Positions 37,832 to 47,264 of a DNA stretch of 64,000 nucleotides are shown one piece after another; position 1 is the stretch's first letter; every line of letters begins with the position of its first letter. The translations under genes and the position numbers were made by a program. Source of the stretch: Catalinimonas alkaloidigena (GTDB lineage: Bacteria > Bacteroidota > Bacteroidia > Cytophagales > Cyclobacteriaceae); NCBI RefSeq assembly GCF_029504655.1, contig NZ_JAQFIL010000001.1:67001-131000 (forward strand), read 5' to 3'. The notes under the pieces are model-generated. The model had not been told where the DNA came from and ran no database searches. It worked only from the letters and a program-made list of their open reading frames with translations.

Positions 37832-38608
37832 ATGAAGACATTGAAGTATTTCTCTTTGGCTATTTTTGCCTCTTTTGTGATGGTAAGCTGTGCCCAAAAA
37901 CCGCAAAGTGATAATGCTGAAGTATCAGAAGCGCAAGAAGTAGAAGAAGTAAGCGCCAGTGCTGGTACTTATGGTTTGGACCTATCGCAAAGTGAGTTGA
38001 TGTGGAACGGTTTTAAGCCTACCGGACAGCACTATGGCACTATCGCTATAGAGGATGGGGCTATTGCAGTAGAGAATGATGAAGTAGTAGGAGGAAGTTT
38101 TACAGTGAACCTTAACGAAATCGACGTGCAGGATCTGGAAGGTGAAGACCGCGATAAGCTTACCGGCCATTTGAAATCAAAAGATTTCTTTCATGTAGAG
38201 CAGTATCCTACCGCTAAGTTTGTCATCACTGATGTAAATTCCTACAGTGGAACTACTGCTTCAACTGAGGAAAATGATAATATGGCAGTTAAAGTAAATG
38301 ATGAAGAAGTCAGTGAGTATAAGCTGGAAAATCCCACGCACATGGTTACCGGTAATCTTAGCATGCGCGATACTACGCTTAGCATCACTTTTCCTGCTCA
38401 AATTAATATTACCAATGATCAGGTAACTGCTGAAGCTAAATTTAATATTGATCGTACCAAATGGAATGTGTCTTACAATGATGAGGGAGATCCGGTTCGT
38501 GTAGCCAAAGACAAATTCATTTATAATACTGTAAATATCGGCTTTGATATTACTGCTAACAAGGGCAACCAGCCTCAGGCACCTGCCAGTGAAAAAACTG
38601 ATGGTTAA
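37832..38608 (+). CDS. YceI-family lipoprotein
   Basis: Residues 1-20 form a lipoprotein signal (LAIFASFVMVSC, lipobox Cys about 20). The YceI lipocalin-like domain covers about 48-250: YGLDLSQSELMWNGFKPT, DGAIAVENDEVVGGSF, HLKSKDFFHVEQYPTAKF, VTGNLSMRDTTLSI and NIDRTKWNVSYN followed by FDI at the end. YceI proteins bind isoprenoid-like or amide ligands in the periplasm. An Asp/Glu-rich insert (ASTEENDNMAVKVNDEE) is longer than usual. A terminator follows directly. Confidence 0.88.
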   Translation: MKTLKYFSLAIFASFVMVSCAQKPQSDNAEVSEAQEVEEVSASAGTYGLDLSQSELMWNGFKPTGQHYGTIAIEDGAIAVENDEVVGGSFTVNLNEIDVQDLEGEDRDKLTGHLKSKDFFHVEQYPTAKFVITDVNSYSGTTASTEENDNMAVKVNDEEVSEYKLENPTHMVTGNLSMRDTTLSITFPAQINITNDQVTAEAKFNIDRTKWNVSYNDEGDPVRVAKDKFIYNTVNIGFDITANKGNQPQAPASEKTDG

Positions 38609-38636
38609 CAGTAGAATCAGGTCATTATGTAACAAG

Positions 38637-38665
38637 AAAGGCTACCCAAAAGAGTAGCCTTTTTT
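38637..38665 (+). terminator. Rho-independent terminator after the YceI gene
   Basis: AAAGGCTAC (38637-38645) and GTAGCCTTT (38654-38662) form a perfect 9-bp stem followed by T's. Confidence 0.85.
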
Positions 38666-38704
38666 ATTCATGCTGTTGTTATTTATTATTACTCGCTATC
38701 TGAG

Positions 38705-39790
38705 TTAGCTAGTTACTCTTCCATTAATTGTAATTTGCTGAGTAGGAGATTTAGGGTCATTAGAAAAGATAGTTACCATTTTTTGCTGTCTGCCTCTTCT
38801 TCCGTTAGAATTAAAAGTAACCGTAATCTTGCTGCTTTCCCCGGGAGCCAGTGTGTCTTTTTCCGGTGCTGAAACTGTACAACCGCAGTTGGCCCTGGTT
38901 TCACGAATGTTTAAAGGGCTTTTTCCGGTATTGGTAAATGTAAAGTTAGCTCTTACCAATTCTCCTTCCTGTATGCTGCCAAAGTCATGGCTGGTTTTTT
39001 CTAAAGTAAGCCGGGGCGCCTGCCTGAGTTCTTCCTCAGTCATAGGCGGGAAGTACTCTTCAATGGTAGCCATAACAGTAAATTCTTTTACACTATCTTC
39101 AGCTTCGTTGGTAAAAATACGAATACGGTCAGAGGCAAAGCCCAAACTTTTGCGCGCTTGAGCGTCATAAGTTAGATTGATGCTTCCCTTCTGATTGGGT
39201 AATAATTCTTTAGGCGCTACATCTATAGTGATATAGTCTGGAGTATCTGAGTTTGCACTGAAGATTACACTTTCCTCACTGTCGTTAAAAACCTCAAATG
39301 ACTTGGTCACTGGCTCTTTGGTCAGCACTTTACCCATATTGAACGAACGGTATTTTACCCTTAAACGGCCAAGCTGAGTAGGAAAATCATCCTCAGGAGT
39401 TTTGGGCTTAGGCTGTACAATACCCTGAATGTACAATACTGCATTGCTGGTTTCAGCATTGGAGGTGACAGTAATGGATTTTCTGAAAGTTCCCGGACGG
39501 TTCATGGGATTGTATTGTGCTACTATGGTGCCGCTCTCTCCGGGAGGAATAGGGTCTTTGGACCAGGTAGGCGTAGTACATCCGCAAGAGGGACGCACAT
39601 TGCTGATGATAAGCGGCGACTTACCGGTATTGGTGAATGAGAATTCATGAGCTACCGGACCTCCTTCTTCCCGTATGGCACCAAAATCATGGCTGGTGTT
39701 TTCAAATTTGATAGAAGGCTTCTCATCCTGGGCCCAGGCAAAGGGTGACAGAAAAATCAAACAAGCGATAAACGACAACTTTCTTTTCAT
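38705..39790 (-). CDS. Secreted protein with two DUF1573 domains
   Basis: A 361-residue protein with signal peptide (LSFIACLIFLSPFAWA, cleaved before QDEK). Two DUF1573 domains are obvious: KFENTSHDFGAIREEGG, FSFTNTGKSPLIISNV and PSCGCTTPTW at about 28-125; and LEKTSHDFGSIQEGELV, FTFTNTGKSPLNIRETR and ANCGCTVSAPEKD at about 262-360. A middle region (about 140-250) resembles a third Ig-like domain that lost the CGCT motif. These domains are Ig-like and their function is unknown. The gene is divergent from trpS. Confidence 0.9.
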   Translation of the reverse strand: MKRKLSFIACLIFLSPFAWAQDEKPSIKFENTSHDFGAIREEGGPVAHEFSFTNTGKSPLIISNVRPSCGCTTPTWSKDPIPPGESGTIVAQYNPMNRPGTFRKSITVTSNAETSNAVLYIQGIVQPKPKTPEDDFPTQLGRLRVKYRSFNMGKVLTKEPVTKSFEVFNDSEESVIFSANSDTPDYITIDVAPKELLPNQKGSINLTYDAQARKSLGFASDRIRIFTNEAEDSVKEFTVMATIEEYFPPMTEEELRQAPRLTLEKTSHDFGSIQEGELVRANFTFTNTGKSPLNIRETRANCGCTVSAPEKDTLAPGESSKITVTFNSNGRRGRQQKMVTIFSNDPKSPTQQITINGRVTS

Positions 39791-40015
39791 GAGAGATATT
39801 TTAGCTTATGTTTTGGGCTGAATAAGTTTTTCAGGTAGACGAACAATTTTTGTGCTATACATGTCATTTCCGTAGGGAATTCGGTTTTTTATCTTACCCA
39901 CTTTCATACCATATCAACTTAAAATGAATTTGTTGAGAAAAGTTCGTCTTCTCACTTTATTTTGTCCTTGAAGTGATATTTTCATTTACTTTGTCAAAAA
40001 AACTGAAGAATAAAG

Positions 40016-40984
40016 ATGTCAAGAATATTAACAGGAATACAAAGTACAGGCAGGCCGCACCTGGGAAATATATTGGGCGCTATTGTTCCGGCTATTACCC
40101 TTTCTAACCAAGAAAATAATGAGTCGTTATTTTTTATCGCTGACCTTCATTCTCTGACCACAATCAAAGATGCTGAAACCAGGAGACATAATACGGATGC
40201 AGTAGCTGCTGCCTGGTTAGCTTTTGGCTTTGACACTGATAAAAACATTTTCTATAGACAGTCGCGTATTCCTGAGGTGTGCGAAATGACCTGGTATCTC
40301 AACTGCTTTACGCCTTATCCGATGCTGGCAAATGCGCATTCTTTTAAAGATAAGTCAGACAGGCTGGCTGATGTCAATGCAGGCCTGTTTACCTATCCTG
40401 TACTGATGACTTCAGACATCATCATGTACGATGCGGATTTTGTGCCGGTAGGCAAAGATCAGCAGCAACATCTGGAAATGGCCCGTGATATTGCCAACAC
40501 TTTTAACAAACAGTACGGAGAGACCTTCGTGCTGCCGGAAGCTAAAATTGATGAAAGCCGTATGACGATTCCCGGTACGGATGGCCAAAAGATGAGTAAG
40601 TCTTATGGCAATACCATTGATATATTTTTGCCGGATAAAAAACTGCGAAAGCAGGTAATGAGTATTGTGACAGATAGTACCCCTTTGGAAGAACCTAAGA
40701 ACCCGGATGGTGATACAGTATTTGCGCTATACAGCTTATTGGCTTCTGATGAGCAGGTTGCGGAAATGCGCAAGAAGTATGAAGGCGGTAACTACGGCTA
40801 CGGTCATGCCAAGCAGGAACTGTACGAACTAATCTTAGAAAAGTACGGGGAAGAGCGTAAGGCCTTTAACTACTATATGAAGAACCTGCCGGAACTGCAC
40901 GCCAAGCTTGAAAAAGGAGAAGCGAAAGCTCGAGAAATTGCCCGTAAGGTTTTAGGAAAAGTGAAAGAGAAATTAGGATACTGA
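40016..40984 (+). CDS. trpS: Tryptophanyl-tRNA synthetase
   Basis: A 322-residue class Ic synthetase. The HIGH-type motif is GRPHLGNILGA, followed by FIADLHSLTT, the specificity region YPVLMTSDIIMYDADFVPVG, KDQQQHLEMARDIA, and the KMSKS loop GQKMSKSYGN. It charges tRNA-Trp in the cytoplasm. Length and motifs are ordinary. A 22-bp inverted repeat lies between it and the convergent M1 peptidase gene. Confidence 0.96.
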   Translation: MSRILTGIQSTGRPHLGNILGAIVPAITLSNQENNESLFFIADLHSLTTIKDAETRRHNTDAVAAAWLAFGFDTDKNIFYRQSRIPEVCEMTWYLNCFTPYPMLANAHSFKDKSDRLADVNAGLFTYPVLMTSDIIMYDADFVPVGKDQQQHLEMARDIANTFNKQYGETFVLPEAKIDESRMTIPGTDGQKMSKSYGNTIDIFLPDKKLRKQVMSIVTDSTPLEEPKNPDGDTVFALYSLLASDEQVAEMRKKYEGGNYGYGHAKQELYELILEKYGEERKAFNYYMKNLPELHAKLEKGEAKAREIARKVLGKVKEKLGY

Positions 40985-40995
40985 CGATGGTGTTA

Positions 40996-41052
40996 TGCTG
41001 CGATAGTATTATAGTTGGTTTATTGCTTTTCAACCATAACACTATCGCAGCA
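40996..41052. terminator. 22-bp inverted repeat between convergent trpS and M1 peptidase genes
   Basis: Arms 40996-41017 (starting TGCTGCGATAGT) and 41031-41052 (ending ACTATCGCAGCA) match at 20 of 22 positions around a 13-nt loop. No T run follows either arm, so it is an atypical bidirectional terminator or another structured element. Confidence 0.55.
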
Positions 41053-41066
41053 AGAACTACGAACTA

Positions 41067-43313
41067 CTATTCTCTGGAGTTTTTGTCCTTAAACCGATCA
41101 AACTTAGACTTCTCTTCCTGTCTTGGGAAAACATTATCGCTTAAGTCAGTGTCGGCAGTTTCCTGATCAGGATCAAGCGTGATAGAAGCCAGTTCTTTAT
41201 CCAAAGCAAATACTTTACTAGCCTTATTCTCATTCTTACGCCAGATCTCAGCCGGAATCTTACGCGTTTCAGAAGTGCCATCAGCATAATTGAACTGTAT
41301 GATGATTGGCATCACTAAGCCTCCTTCATTCTTAAAAGTAACTTCGTAGATATTTTTACCTTCGTACTGCTTACGAATGGCGTCATCATTCTGTCGGTTC
41401 ATAAACTCACCGTAGAAACGCTCGTCAGTGTCAGAAACTGTAAGCGGTTCGTAGGTATCAGGCCATTCTTTAGTTTCTTCATTGGCTTCCGCAGAAGCTT
41501 CTTCTTCATTAAGGTTACCTTTTTTGGTCTGAACGTTGTGCTCTACACTTACTTCTTCAGGTTGAAGTTTGTACCATTTCACATCCTCCACGGTAAGATC
41601 CACATGATCGGTGGTATAGAACCAGCCTTTCCAGAACCAGTCCAGGTCTACGGCAGAAGCATCTTCCATGGTGCGGAAAAAGTCAGCAGGAGTAGGGCTT
41701 TTGAATTTCCAGCGCTGAGCATATTCTTTAAAAGCTGCATCAAATAGTTCAGGTCCCATAATCGTATTGCGGAGGGTATAGAGTGCAGCAGAAGGCTTGC
41801 CGTAAGCATTGTATCCAAACTGCATGATCTGCTCAGAGTTAGTCATAACAGGGCGAATATGATTCTTATCGCCGCCCATGTAAGCAGTAATAGTCTGCGG
41901 CGTACCAAACTTGAGAGGCATATCAGGATAAAACTCTTCACTGGTCAGGTTTTCCAGAAAGGTGTTCAAACCTTCGTCCATCCATGTCCACTGACGTTCA
42001 TCGGAGTTCACGATCATTGGAAAGAAGTTGTGTCCTACTTCATGGATAATCACACTAATCATCCCCCACTTTTTGCTGTCAGTATAAGAACCATCAGGGT
42101 TAGGGCGGCCAAAATTGAAGCAGATCATGGGGTACTCCATGCCGATAGAAGCTGCATGAACCGAAATGGCTACCGGGTAGGGATATTCAAAGGTGCGGTT
42201 TGAGTAACCTAGCAGGGTATTCTTAACCGCCATAGTAGACTCTTTTTCCCAAAGTGGGTTGCCTTCTTTAGGGTAAAAAGACATTGCCATAGGCTGGTTT
42301 TGGTCAAGTTTTACTGCCATAGCATCCCAGATAAACTTACGGGATGAGGCAAAGGCAAAATCTCGTACTCTGTCAGCTTTAAAGACCCAGGTCTTTTTGC
42401 CAGTGGCTTTGGTTTGCTCATTTTCTCTTGCCTCTTCTTCGGTCACGATCATCACTGGTTTTTCAAACTCATTTTTGGCCTGAGCCAATCTCTTGCTTTG
42501 CTCGGAAGTGAGCACATTCTTAGCATTTTGCAACTCACCGGTAGCGGCTACGATATGGTCTTCAGGTACGGTAATAGCCACCTGAAAATCGCCGAAGGAA
42601 AGAGCAAACTCTCCATTGCCTAAGAACTGTTTGTTCTGCCAACCATTCACATCATCGTACCTTGCCATGCGAGGGTAAAACTGGGCAATGGTATAAAGGT
42701 AGTTGTCGTCTTCAGGAAAATACTCATAACCAGAGCGACCTCCATCCATCATACGGTCATTGATGTTATAAGACCAGTCTACGTGAAAACTGAAGTTTTC
42801 TCCGGGATTAAGCGGCTGAGGCAGATCCACCTTCATCATCGTTTTGTTGATAATGTGTTCCAGCGGTTTTCCATTATCATCCGTGACAGATTTGATGTCA
42901 AAACCTCCGTCAAAATTATCTTCGTACATCACGTATTTTTGAAACATACGGGCAGGTAAAGAATCTCTTATACTGCTTTGTTCTGTGATGGGCGTATTAG
43001 AGTCCTGCGCTCTCATATTCTGGTCAAGCTGCAGCCAGAGATAGGTAAGCGGCTCAGGTGAATTATTATAATAAGTAATTCTTTCCGCCCCCCTTACAGA
43101 TTGCTTGTCATCATTAAGCTCAACTTCTATATCATAGTCGGCCTGCTGTTGCCAGTACTTATAGCCAGGAGCACCGGAGGCTGTACGGTACTCATTGGGT
43201 GTAGGTAGGGTGGTTCCCAACTGCTCAAACTTTCCCTTATGTTCCTGCCTTTCTTGCGCCCAGGCTGTGCTAAAGCCTAACAGAAGCGTTAGCATCGCTG
43301 AAATATATCTCAT
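41067..43313 (-). CDS. M1-family metallopeptidase
   Basis: ATG 43313 gives a signal peptide (YISAMLTLLLGFSTAWA), so 748 residues; the ATG at 43358 adds an implausible N-terminus. The N-terminal beta domain (YDIEVELNDDKQSVRGAER, YYNNSPEPLTYLWLQL) precedes the gluzincin domain: SIGMEYPMICFNFG in place of the GxMEN motif, HEVGHNFFPMIVNSDERQW with the zinc His pair, and MDEGLNTFLE with the third ligand Glu. The C-terminal part is acidic with LYS-rich end (KSKFDRFKDKNSRE). It is likely a periplasmic or surface aminopeptidase. Confidence 0.9.
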   Translation of the reverse strand: MRYISAMLTLLLGFSTAWAQERQEHKGKFEQLGTTLPTPNEYRTASGAPGYKYWQQQADYDIEVELNDDKQSVRGAERITYYNNSPEPLTYLWLQLDQNMRAQDSNTPITEQSSIRDSLPARMFQKYVMYEDNFDGGFDIKSVTDDNGKPLEHIINKTMMKVDLPQPLNPGENFSFHVDWSYNINDRMMDGGRSGYEYFPEDDNYLYTIAQFYPRMARYDDVNGWQNKQFLGNGEFALSFGDFQVAITVPEDHIVAATGELQNAKNVLTSEQSKRLAQAKNEFEKPVMIVTEEEARENEQTKATGKKTWVFKADRVRDFAFASSRKFIWDAMAVKLDQNQPMAMSFYPKEGNPLWEKESTMAVKNTLLGYSNRTFEYPYPVAISVHAASIGMEYPMICFNFGRPNPDGSYTDSKKWGMISVIIHEVGHNFFPMIVNSDERQWTWMDEGLNTFLENLTSEEFYPDMPLKFGTPQTITAYMGGDKNHIRPVMTNSEQIMQFGYNAYGKPSAALYTLRNTIMGPELFDAAFKEYAQRWKFKSPTPADFFRTMEDASAVDLDWFWKGWFYTTDHVDLTVEDVKWYKLQPEEVSVEHNVQTKKGNLNEEEASAEANEETKEWPDTYEPLTVSDTDERFYGEFMNRQNDDAIRKQYEGKNIYEVTFKNEGGLVMPIIIQFNYADGTSETRKIPAEIWRKNENKASKVFALDKELASITLDPDQETADTDLSDNVFPRQEEKSKFDRFKDKNSRE

Positions 43314-43440
43314 AATATTGTATCTGTTTATTCCTGCATATATCACATAAACTTGCAATATACGCAGGAATAAAATGACAATTGGAATTAATAAGTTCTA
43401 TTATGGAGAGAATTGCTGTGGAAAAAGGCAGGAAAGAGAA

Positions 43441-43468
43441 TAAAAAAAGCCTGCTATATAACAGGCTC
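43441..43468 (-). terminator. Rho-independent terminator of the 43474-43887 gene
   Basis: On the minus strand AGCCTG, an 8-nt loop and CAGGCT are followed by a run of T (43442-43448 on plus are A). It sits immediately after the stop codon. Confidence 0.85.
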
Positions 43469-43473
43469 AAAAT

Positions 43474-43887
43474 TTATTTAGCTATCCAGACTTGTTCTTC
43501 CTGATGGTTGCCAATCTGAAGCATCAGGCGGGTGGGTTTGGGCACTAATACAAGCCGGGTAAGCTTATCCGGGTATTCGTCTACATCTACCAATACTCCC
43601 CCATCAGCTGCATGATAAACCACTTTCCCCTTATCTTCTTCTTTTACATATTTATTGGCCAGATAGGCAATTGGCAGCAAAACATCATTATCCGGACATA
43701 ATTCATCATGTACATCAGCCAGGATATCTTCTAAATACTCACCATACTGCTCTACAAAGTCATCTTCCAAATCATGAAGTTCTTCTTCCACCTGATCGTA
43801 ATTCTTATCATTATAGTTAAGCTGACTCAGGATGTTTTTCTTTTCTACAATTTTTACCAGTACTTGGTCAAGCGCTTCAATATCCAT
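43474..43887 (-). CDS. Unknown 137-residue acidic protein
   Basis: I do not recognise this gene by function. The N-terminal half is acidic helix (LDQVLVKIVEKKNILSQLN, VEEELHDLEDDFVEQYGEYL). The C-terminal half has short strands (GKVVYHAADGGVLVDVDEYP, LTRLVLVPKPTRLMLQIG). No signal peptide or membrane segment is seen, so it is probably cytoplasmic. Its composition and own terminator support a real gene. The long upstream stretch 43888-44478 should hold its promoter. Confidence 0.7.
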   Translation of the reverse strand: MDIEALDQVLVKIVEKKNILSQLNYNDKNYDQVEEELHDLEDDFVEQYGEYLEDILADVHDELCPDNDVLLPIAYLANKYVKEEDKGKVVYHAADGGVLVDVDEYPDKLTRLVLVPKPTRLMLQIGNHQEEQVWIAK

Positions 43888-44478
43888 AAAAAATAATTTT
43901 AATCATCAGTGTTTGTTACAATTTCAATCGGAATACGCAAAATTCATAAGTCTAATCGGAACTTGCAAAGCAAGTACCTAAAATGTTTTCAAACTTATCT
44001 GATAGTGAGCAATAAATAAATTAAGCATTTCGTTTACTTTTTGTTTTACTAAGTTAAACGGAACATAAAATATTGTATACATATCAAAATGGGAAGGTTG
44101 GATTTTTGAGCGAGTAAATTGCACGAAGATTTTTTGCTGAAATACACCTGCTGTACATCACAAAGCGAAAACTAGCTACACACACCTTGAGTGAGCCCAC
44201 TTCTGTACCTAATAATCATTCATTACTTTAATTTCATAAGTGGATACTTAGGGTTTCAATAAGGATAATAATCTATTATTTTGCATTTTTAGTAGAATAA
44301 TCGGATAGTTTGTGTGTATCTTTCCAAGATTATATTGATTTTAGTAATCTTGATAAAGCATGTGCAAACACTTTGGAATCAGCGTGCTAGTACCTGTTAA
44401 ATAGAATCATCTTTTTTTGGAGAGGAATAATAGAAAGTAGTAATTACAAAGTTTTTTAATTTATACATAGATATATAA
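43888..44478. other. 591-bp intergenic stretch
   Basis: This AT-rich region separates two divergent genes. It contains the tandem 16-bp motif at 43926-43969 and no frame that looks coding. Promoters for both flanking genes must lie here, but no clear TAnnTTTG box was picked with confidence. Confidence 0.6.
43926..43969. repeat. Two direct repeats AATCGGAAnnnGCAAA, 28 bp apart
   Basis: AATCGGAATACGCAAA (43926-43941) and AATCGGAACTTGCAAA (43954-43969) match at 13 of 16 positions. They lie 39-82 bp upstream of the unknown acidic-protein gene. The spacing, near three helical turns, suits a regulator binding site, perhaps of LytTR type; this is inference. Confidence 0.4.
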
Positions 44479-45135
44479 ATGCATCAGGTTAATATCCTTT
44501 TAGTGGATGATCATCAGATAATTCGTGACGGCATAAAATTAATGTTACAGAGTTGTGATTTTATCAACATAGCAGAAGAGGCTTCAAATGTTACAGAAGC
44601 ACTACAGGTATTGGAGAGGAGTAGTGATATTGGCATGGTGATCTCAGATATTTCTTTGCCTAGAGAGGATGGCTTTGAGTTGCTCAGGGCAGTTAAGAAA
44701 AATTACGATGATGTTCGGTTTTTATTTCTGAGCATGTACATAGAAGAGCAATATGCATTACAGGCAGTAGAACACGGTGCTGACGGGTATCTCCCCAAAG
44801 ATGTATCAGTAAATGCATTGATCGGAGCCATCAAGACAATTCGCGAAGGAGATATTTGCTATGATAAAAAAATATCAGATCTCATCATCAAGGCTTTTAT
44901 CAATAAGAATATTCGCAGGTACGGCATAGGTGAGTCTAGCCGCTCACTTACTAAACGTGAAAAAGAGATTCTTGCTCAGGTGATTGATGGGGTAAGTAAT
45001 GCAAACATAGCAGAAAAGCTGGACATCAGCGTACGTACAGTAGAAAACCATAGAGCCAATATTCTAAGAAAAGTAGGGGTGAAAAATACCGCAGAACTGG
45101 TTCGTTATACATTACAGCATGATGTGCTGAACTGA
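44479..45135 (+). CDS. NarL/FixJ-family response regulator (orphan)
   Basis: A 218-residue regulator. The receiver has VDDHQIIRDGIKLML, phosphoacceptor Asp57 (MVISDISLPREDG), Ser/Thr in FLFLSMYIEEQY and Lys in DGYLPKDV. The LuxR-type HTH spans about 153-215 (LTKREKEILAQVIDG, NANIAEKLDISVRTVENHRA, NILRKVGVKNTAELVRY). No histidine kinase is next to it, so its partner is unknown. A related regulator occurs at 60149. Confidence 0.92.
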   Translation: MHQVNILLVDDHQIIRDGIKLMLQSCDFINIAEEASNVTEALQVLERSSDIGMVISDISLPREDGFELLRAVKKNYDDVRFLFLSMYIEEQYALQAVEHGADGYLPKDVSVNALIGAIKTIREGDICYDKKISDLIIKAFINKNIRRYGIGESSRSLTKREKEILAQVIDGVSNANIAEKLDISVRTVENHRANILRKVGVKNTAELVRYTLQHDVLN

Positions 45136-45451
45136 TTACCTTTTTAGCCTAATATTGATTATTTCACTTCTAAGCTTAGCGCACTAAGACATTTTTCTAA
45201 GAGGATTTCTTTTGAGATAGACTTATCATAGACTATTTTGTTTTCTGTATACATGTTTTCCCAATTTAGAAAGTACACGCCTATAGAAGTCCTTTGTATA
45301 ATTAATTAGACTGGAGGTGATTCTCTCTTTCAAAAAGCCTACTCAAGCTATTTTAATCAAAATTATCCTGTAAATTTAAGCTGTCGTCTCTCGGGGACAA
45401 CCTAAACTTTTTTATAATTTTGAGTATAGCTAATCATCCAAAACTTACATT
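45136..45451 (+). promoter_or_regulatory. Intergenic region with candidate -7 box of the phosphohexomutase gene
   Basis: The region holds no gene-like frame. TAATTTTG at 45415-45422 fits the Bacteroidota -7 consensus TAnnTTTG exactly and lies 29 bp before the ATG at 45452. No clear -33 TTG is seen. Confidence 0.45.
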
Positions 45452-47179
45452 ATGGATATTAAAATAAAAGAAAAAGCCCAAAAATGGTTAGATAGCAATA
45501 TTGACGATGAGAGTAAACTCACCATCAAAAAAATGTTGCAAGACAGTAATGAAGAGGAACTGGTTGATGCCTTTTATAAGGATCTGGAATTTGGTACCGG
45601 AGGACTAAGAGGCGTGATGGGAGTAGGCTCAAATCGTATCAATAAATATACGGTGGGTATGGCCACTCAGGGACTGAGTAATTATCTTTTACAAACCTAT
45701 CCTGATAAAGACATTAGCGTGGCCATTGCTCACGACAGTAGAAACAATAGCCGTTACTTCGCCCAGGTAACCGCAGATGTCTTCTCTGCCAATGGCATCA
45801 AAGTTTACTTTTTTGATGACCTAAGGCCTACACCGGAACTTTCGTTTGCAATTCGTACGCTTAACTGCGATAGTGGAGTAGTGCTCACTGCCTCTCATAA
45901 CCCCAAAGAATATAATGGGTACAAAGCCTACTGGAACGACGGAGGGCAGTTGATAGCGCCTCACGATAAAAATGTCATTCGTGAAGTAGGTAAAATTGAG
46001 GGCATCAATGCTGTAAAGTTTGATAAAGACGAAAGCAAAATTCAAGTCATAGGCAAAGACATAGATGACCAGTACCTGAGTATGTTAAAAGGGCTTTCGC
46101 TATCTCCTGAAGCGATTGAGCGACAGAAAGACCTGAAGATTGTTTTTACCTCTATTCATGGTACGGCTATCAAGCTCGTTCCTCCCGCATTAGAAAAACT
46201 CGGTTTTACGAATGTGCACATTGTGCAGGAGCAAGCTAAGCCAGATGGTAATTTTCCTACTGTGGTGTATCCCAACCCTGAAGAGTCTGAAGCTTTAGAT
46301 ATTGCGCTCAAGCAAGCCACTGAAATAGATGCTGATATCCTAATGGGAACAGACCCTGACGCTGACCGGGTGGGTATAGCTGCAAAAAACCCTCACGGAA
46401 AATTTCAATTGCTTAATGGGAATCAGACTGGTAGCATGCTGATTCACTACCTTCTGAAAATGTGGCAGGAGAAAGGTAAGCTAGACGGTAAACAGTTTGT
46501 TGCTAAAACAATTGTGACTACCGACCTGATTGAGAAAATAGCTGAAAACTTTGATGTCAGTTGTTACGATACGCTTACCGGGTTCAAATATATCGCTGCT
46601 TTGATTCGGGAAAAAGAAGGACAAGAAGAGTTCATCGGAGGGGGAGAGGAAAGCTACGGATATCTTTTCGGGGATAAAGTAAGAGATAAAGATGCAGTGG
46701 CTTCCTGTGTAATGATTGCCGAGATGGCAGCTTACGTTAAAGATCAGGGTATGAGCCTGTTTGACTTCCTCTTAGATACCTATCTGAAGTTTGGTTTATA
46801 CCATGAACGTTTGCACTCACTAACCAAGAAAGGTAAAAGTGGAGTAGAAGAAATACAGCAGATGATGCTGGATCTGAGAAATGATCCTCCGAAGACCATA
46901 GGAGGGGAGAAAGTAGTTAAGATCATAGATTATCAGGAAGGTAAGGAAAAGGATATGACAAATGGAGATGTCAAACCTATTGACTTTCCAGAGTCTAATG
47001 TGCTACAGTTTTTTACTGAAGGAGGAAGCAAAATATCAGCCCGTCCGTCCGGCACCGAGCCCAAGATAAAGTTCTACTTTAGCATCAGAGGGGAACTGGA
47101 TAACAAATCAGACTATGACAAGAAAGTAGAACAACTGGAAGAGAAAATTTCTGGAATTATTCGGGAAATGCAGATATAA
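45452..47179 (+). CDS. Phospho-sugar mutase (alpha-D-phosphohexomutase family)
   Basis: A 575-residue enzyme interconverting hexose 1- and 6-phosphates. The catalytic Ser loop is VVLTASHNPKEYNGYKAYW; the metal loop is GTDPDADRVG; the sugar-binding loop is IGGGEESYGYLFGD; and the phosphate loop is SARPSGTEPKIKFYF near the C-terminus. The length fits the Bacteroidota and Firmicutes phosphoglucomutase/phosphomannomutase group (PgcA-like). Preference for glucose or mannose cannot be told. A terminator follows. Confidence 0.93.
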   Translation: MDIKIKEKAQKWLDSNIDDESKLTIKKMLQDSNEEELVDAFYKDLEFGTGGLRGVMGVGSNRINKYTVGMATQGLSNYLLQTYPDKDISVAIAHDSRNNSRYFAQVTADVFSANGIKVYFFDDLRPTPELSFAIRTLNCDSGVVLTASHNPKEYNGYKAYWNDGGQLIAPHDKNVIREVGKIEGINAVKFDKDESKIQVIGKDIDDQYLSMLKGLSLSPEAIERQKDLKIVFTSIHGTAIKLVPPALEKLGFTNVHIVQEQAKPDGNFPTVVYPNPEESEALDIALKQATEIDADILMGTDPDADRVGIAAKNPHGKFQLLNGNQTGSMLIHYLLKMWQEKGKLDGKQFVAKTIVTTDLIEKIAENFDVSCYDTLTGFKYIAALIREKEGQEEFIGGGEESYGYLFGDKVRDKDAVASCVMIAEMAAYVKDQGMSLFDFLLDTYLKFGLYHERLHSLTKKGKSGVEEIQQMMLDLRNDPPKTIGGEKVVKIIDYQEGKEKDMTNGDVKPIDFPESNVLQFFTEGGSKISARPSGTEPKIKFYFSIRGELDNKSDYDKKVEQLEEKISGIIREMQI

Positions 47180-47199
47180 ACTTTTCTGATCAATATTTT

Positions 47200-47237
47200 A
47201 AGCTATCCTTCTTTTGTGAATGGGGGATAGCTTTTTT
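47200..47237 (+). terminator. Rho-independent terminator after the phosphohexomutase gene
   Basis: AAGCTATCC (47200-47208) and GGATAGCTT (47225-47233) are followed by a T run. It covers an alternative rmuC ATG at 47220, so rmuC starts later. Confidence 0.8.
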
Positions 47238-47264
47238 ATTTTAAATGAGACAGATGACATAGAT

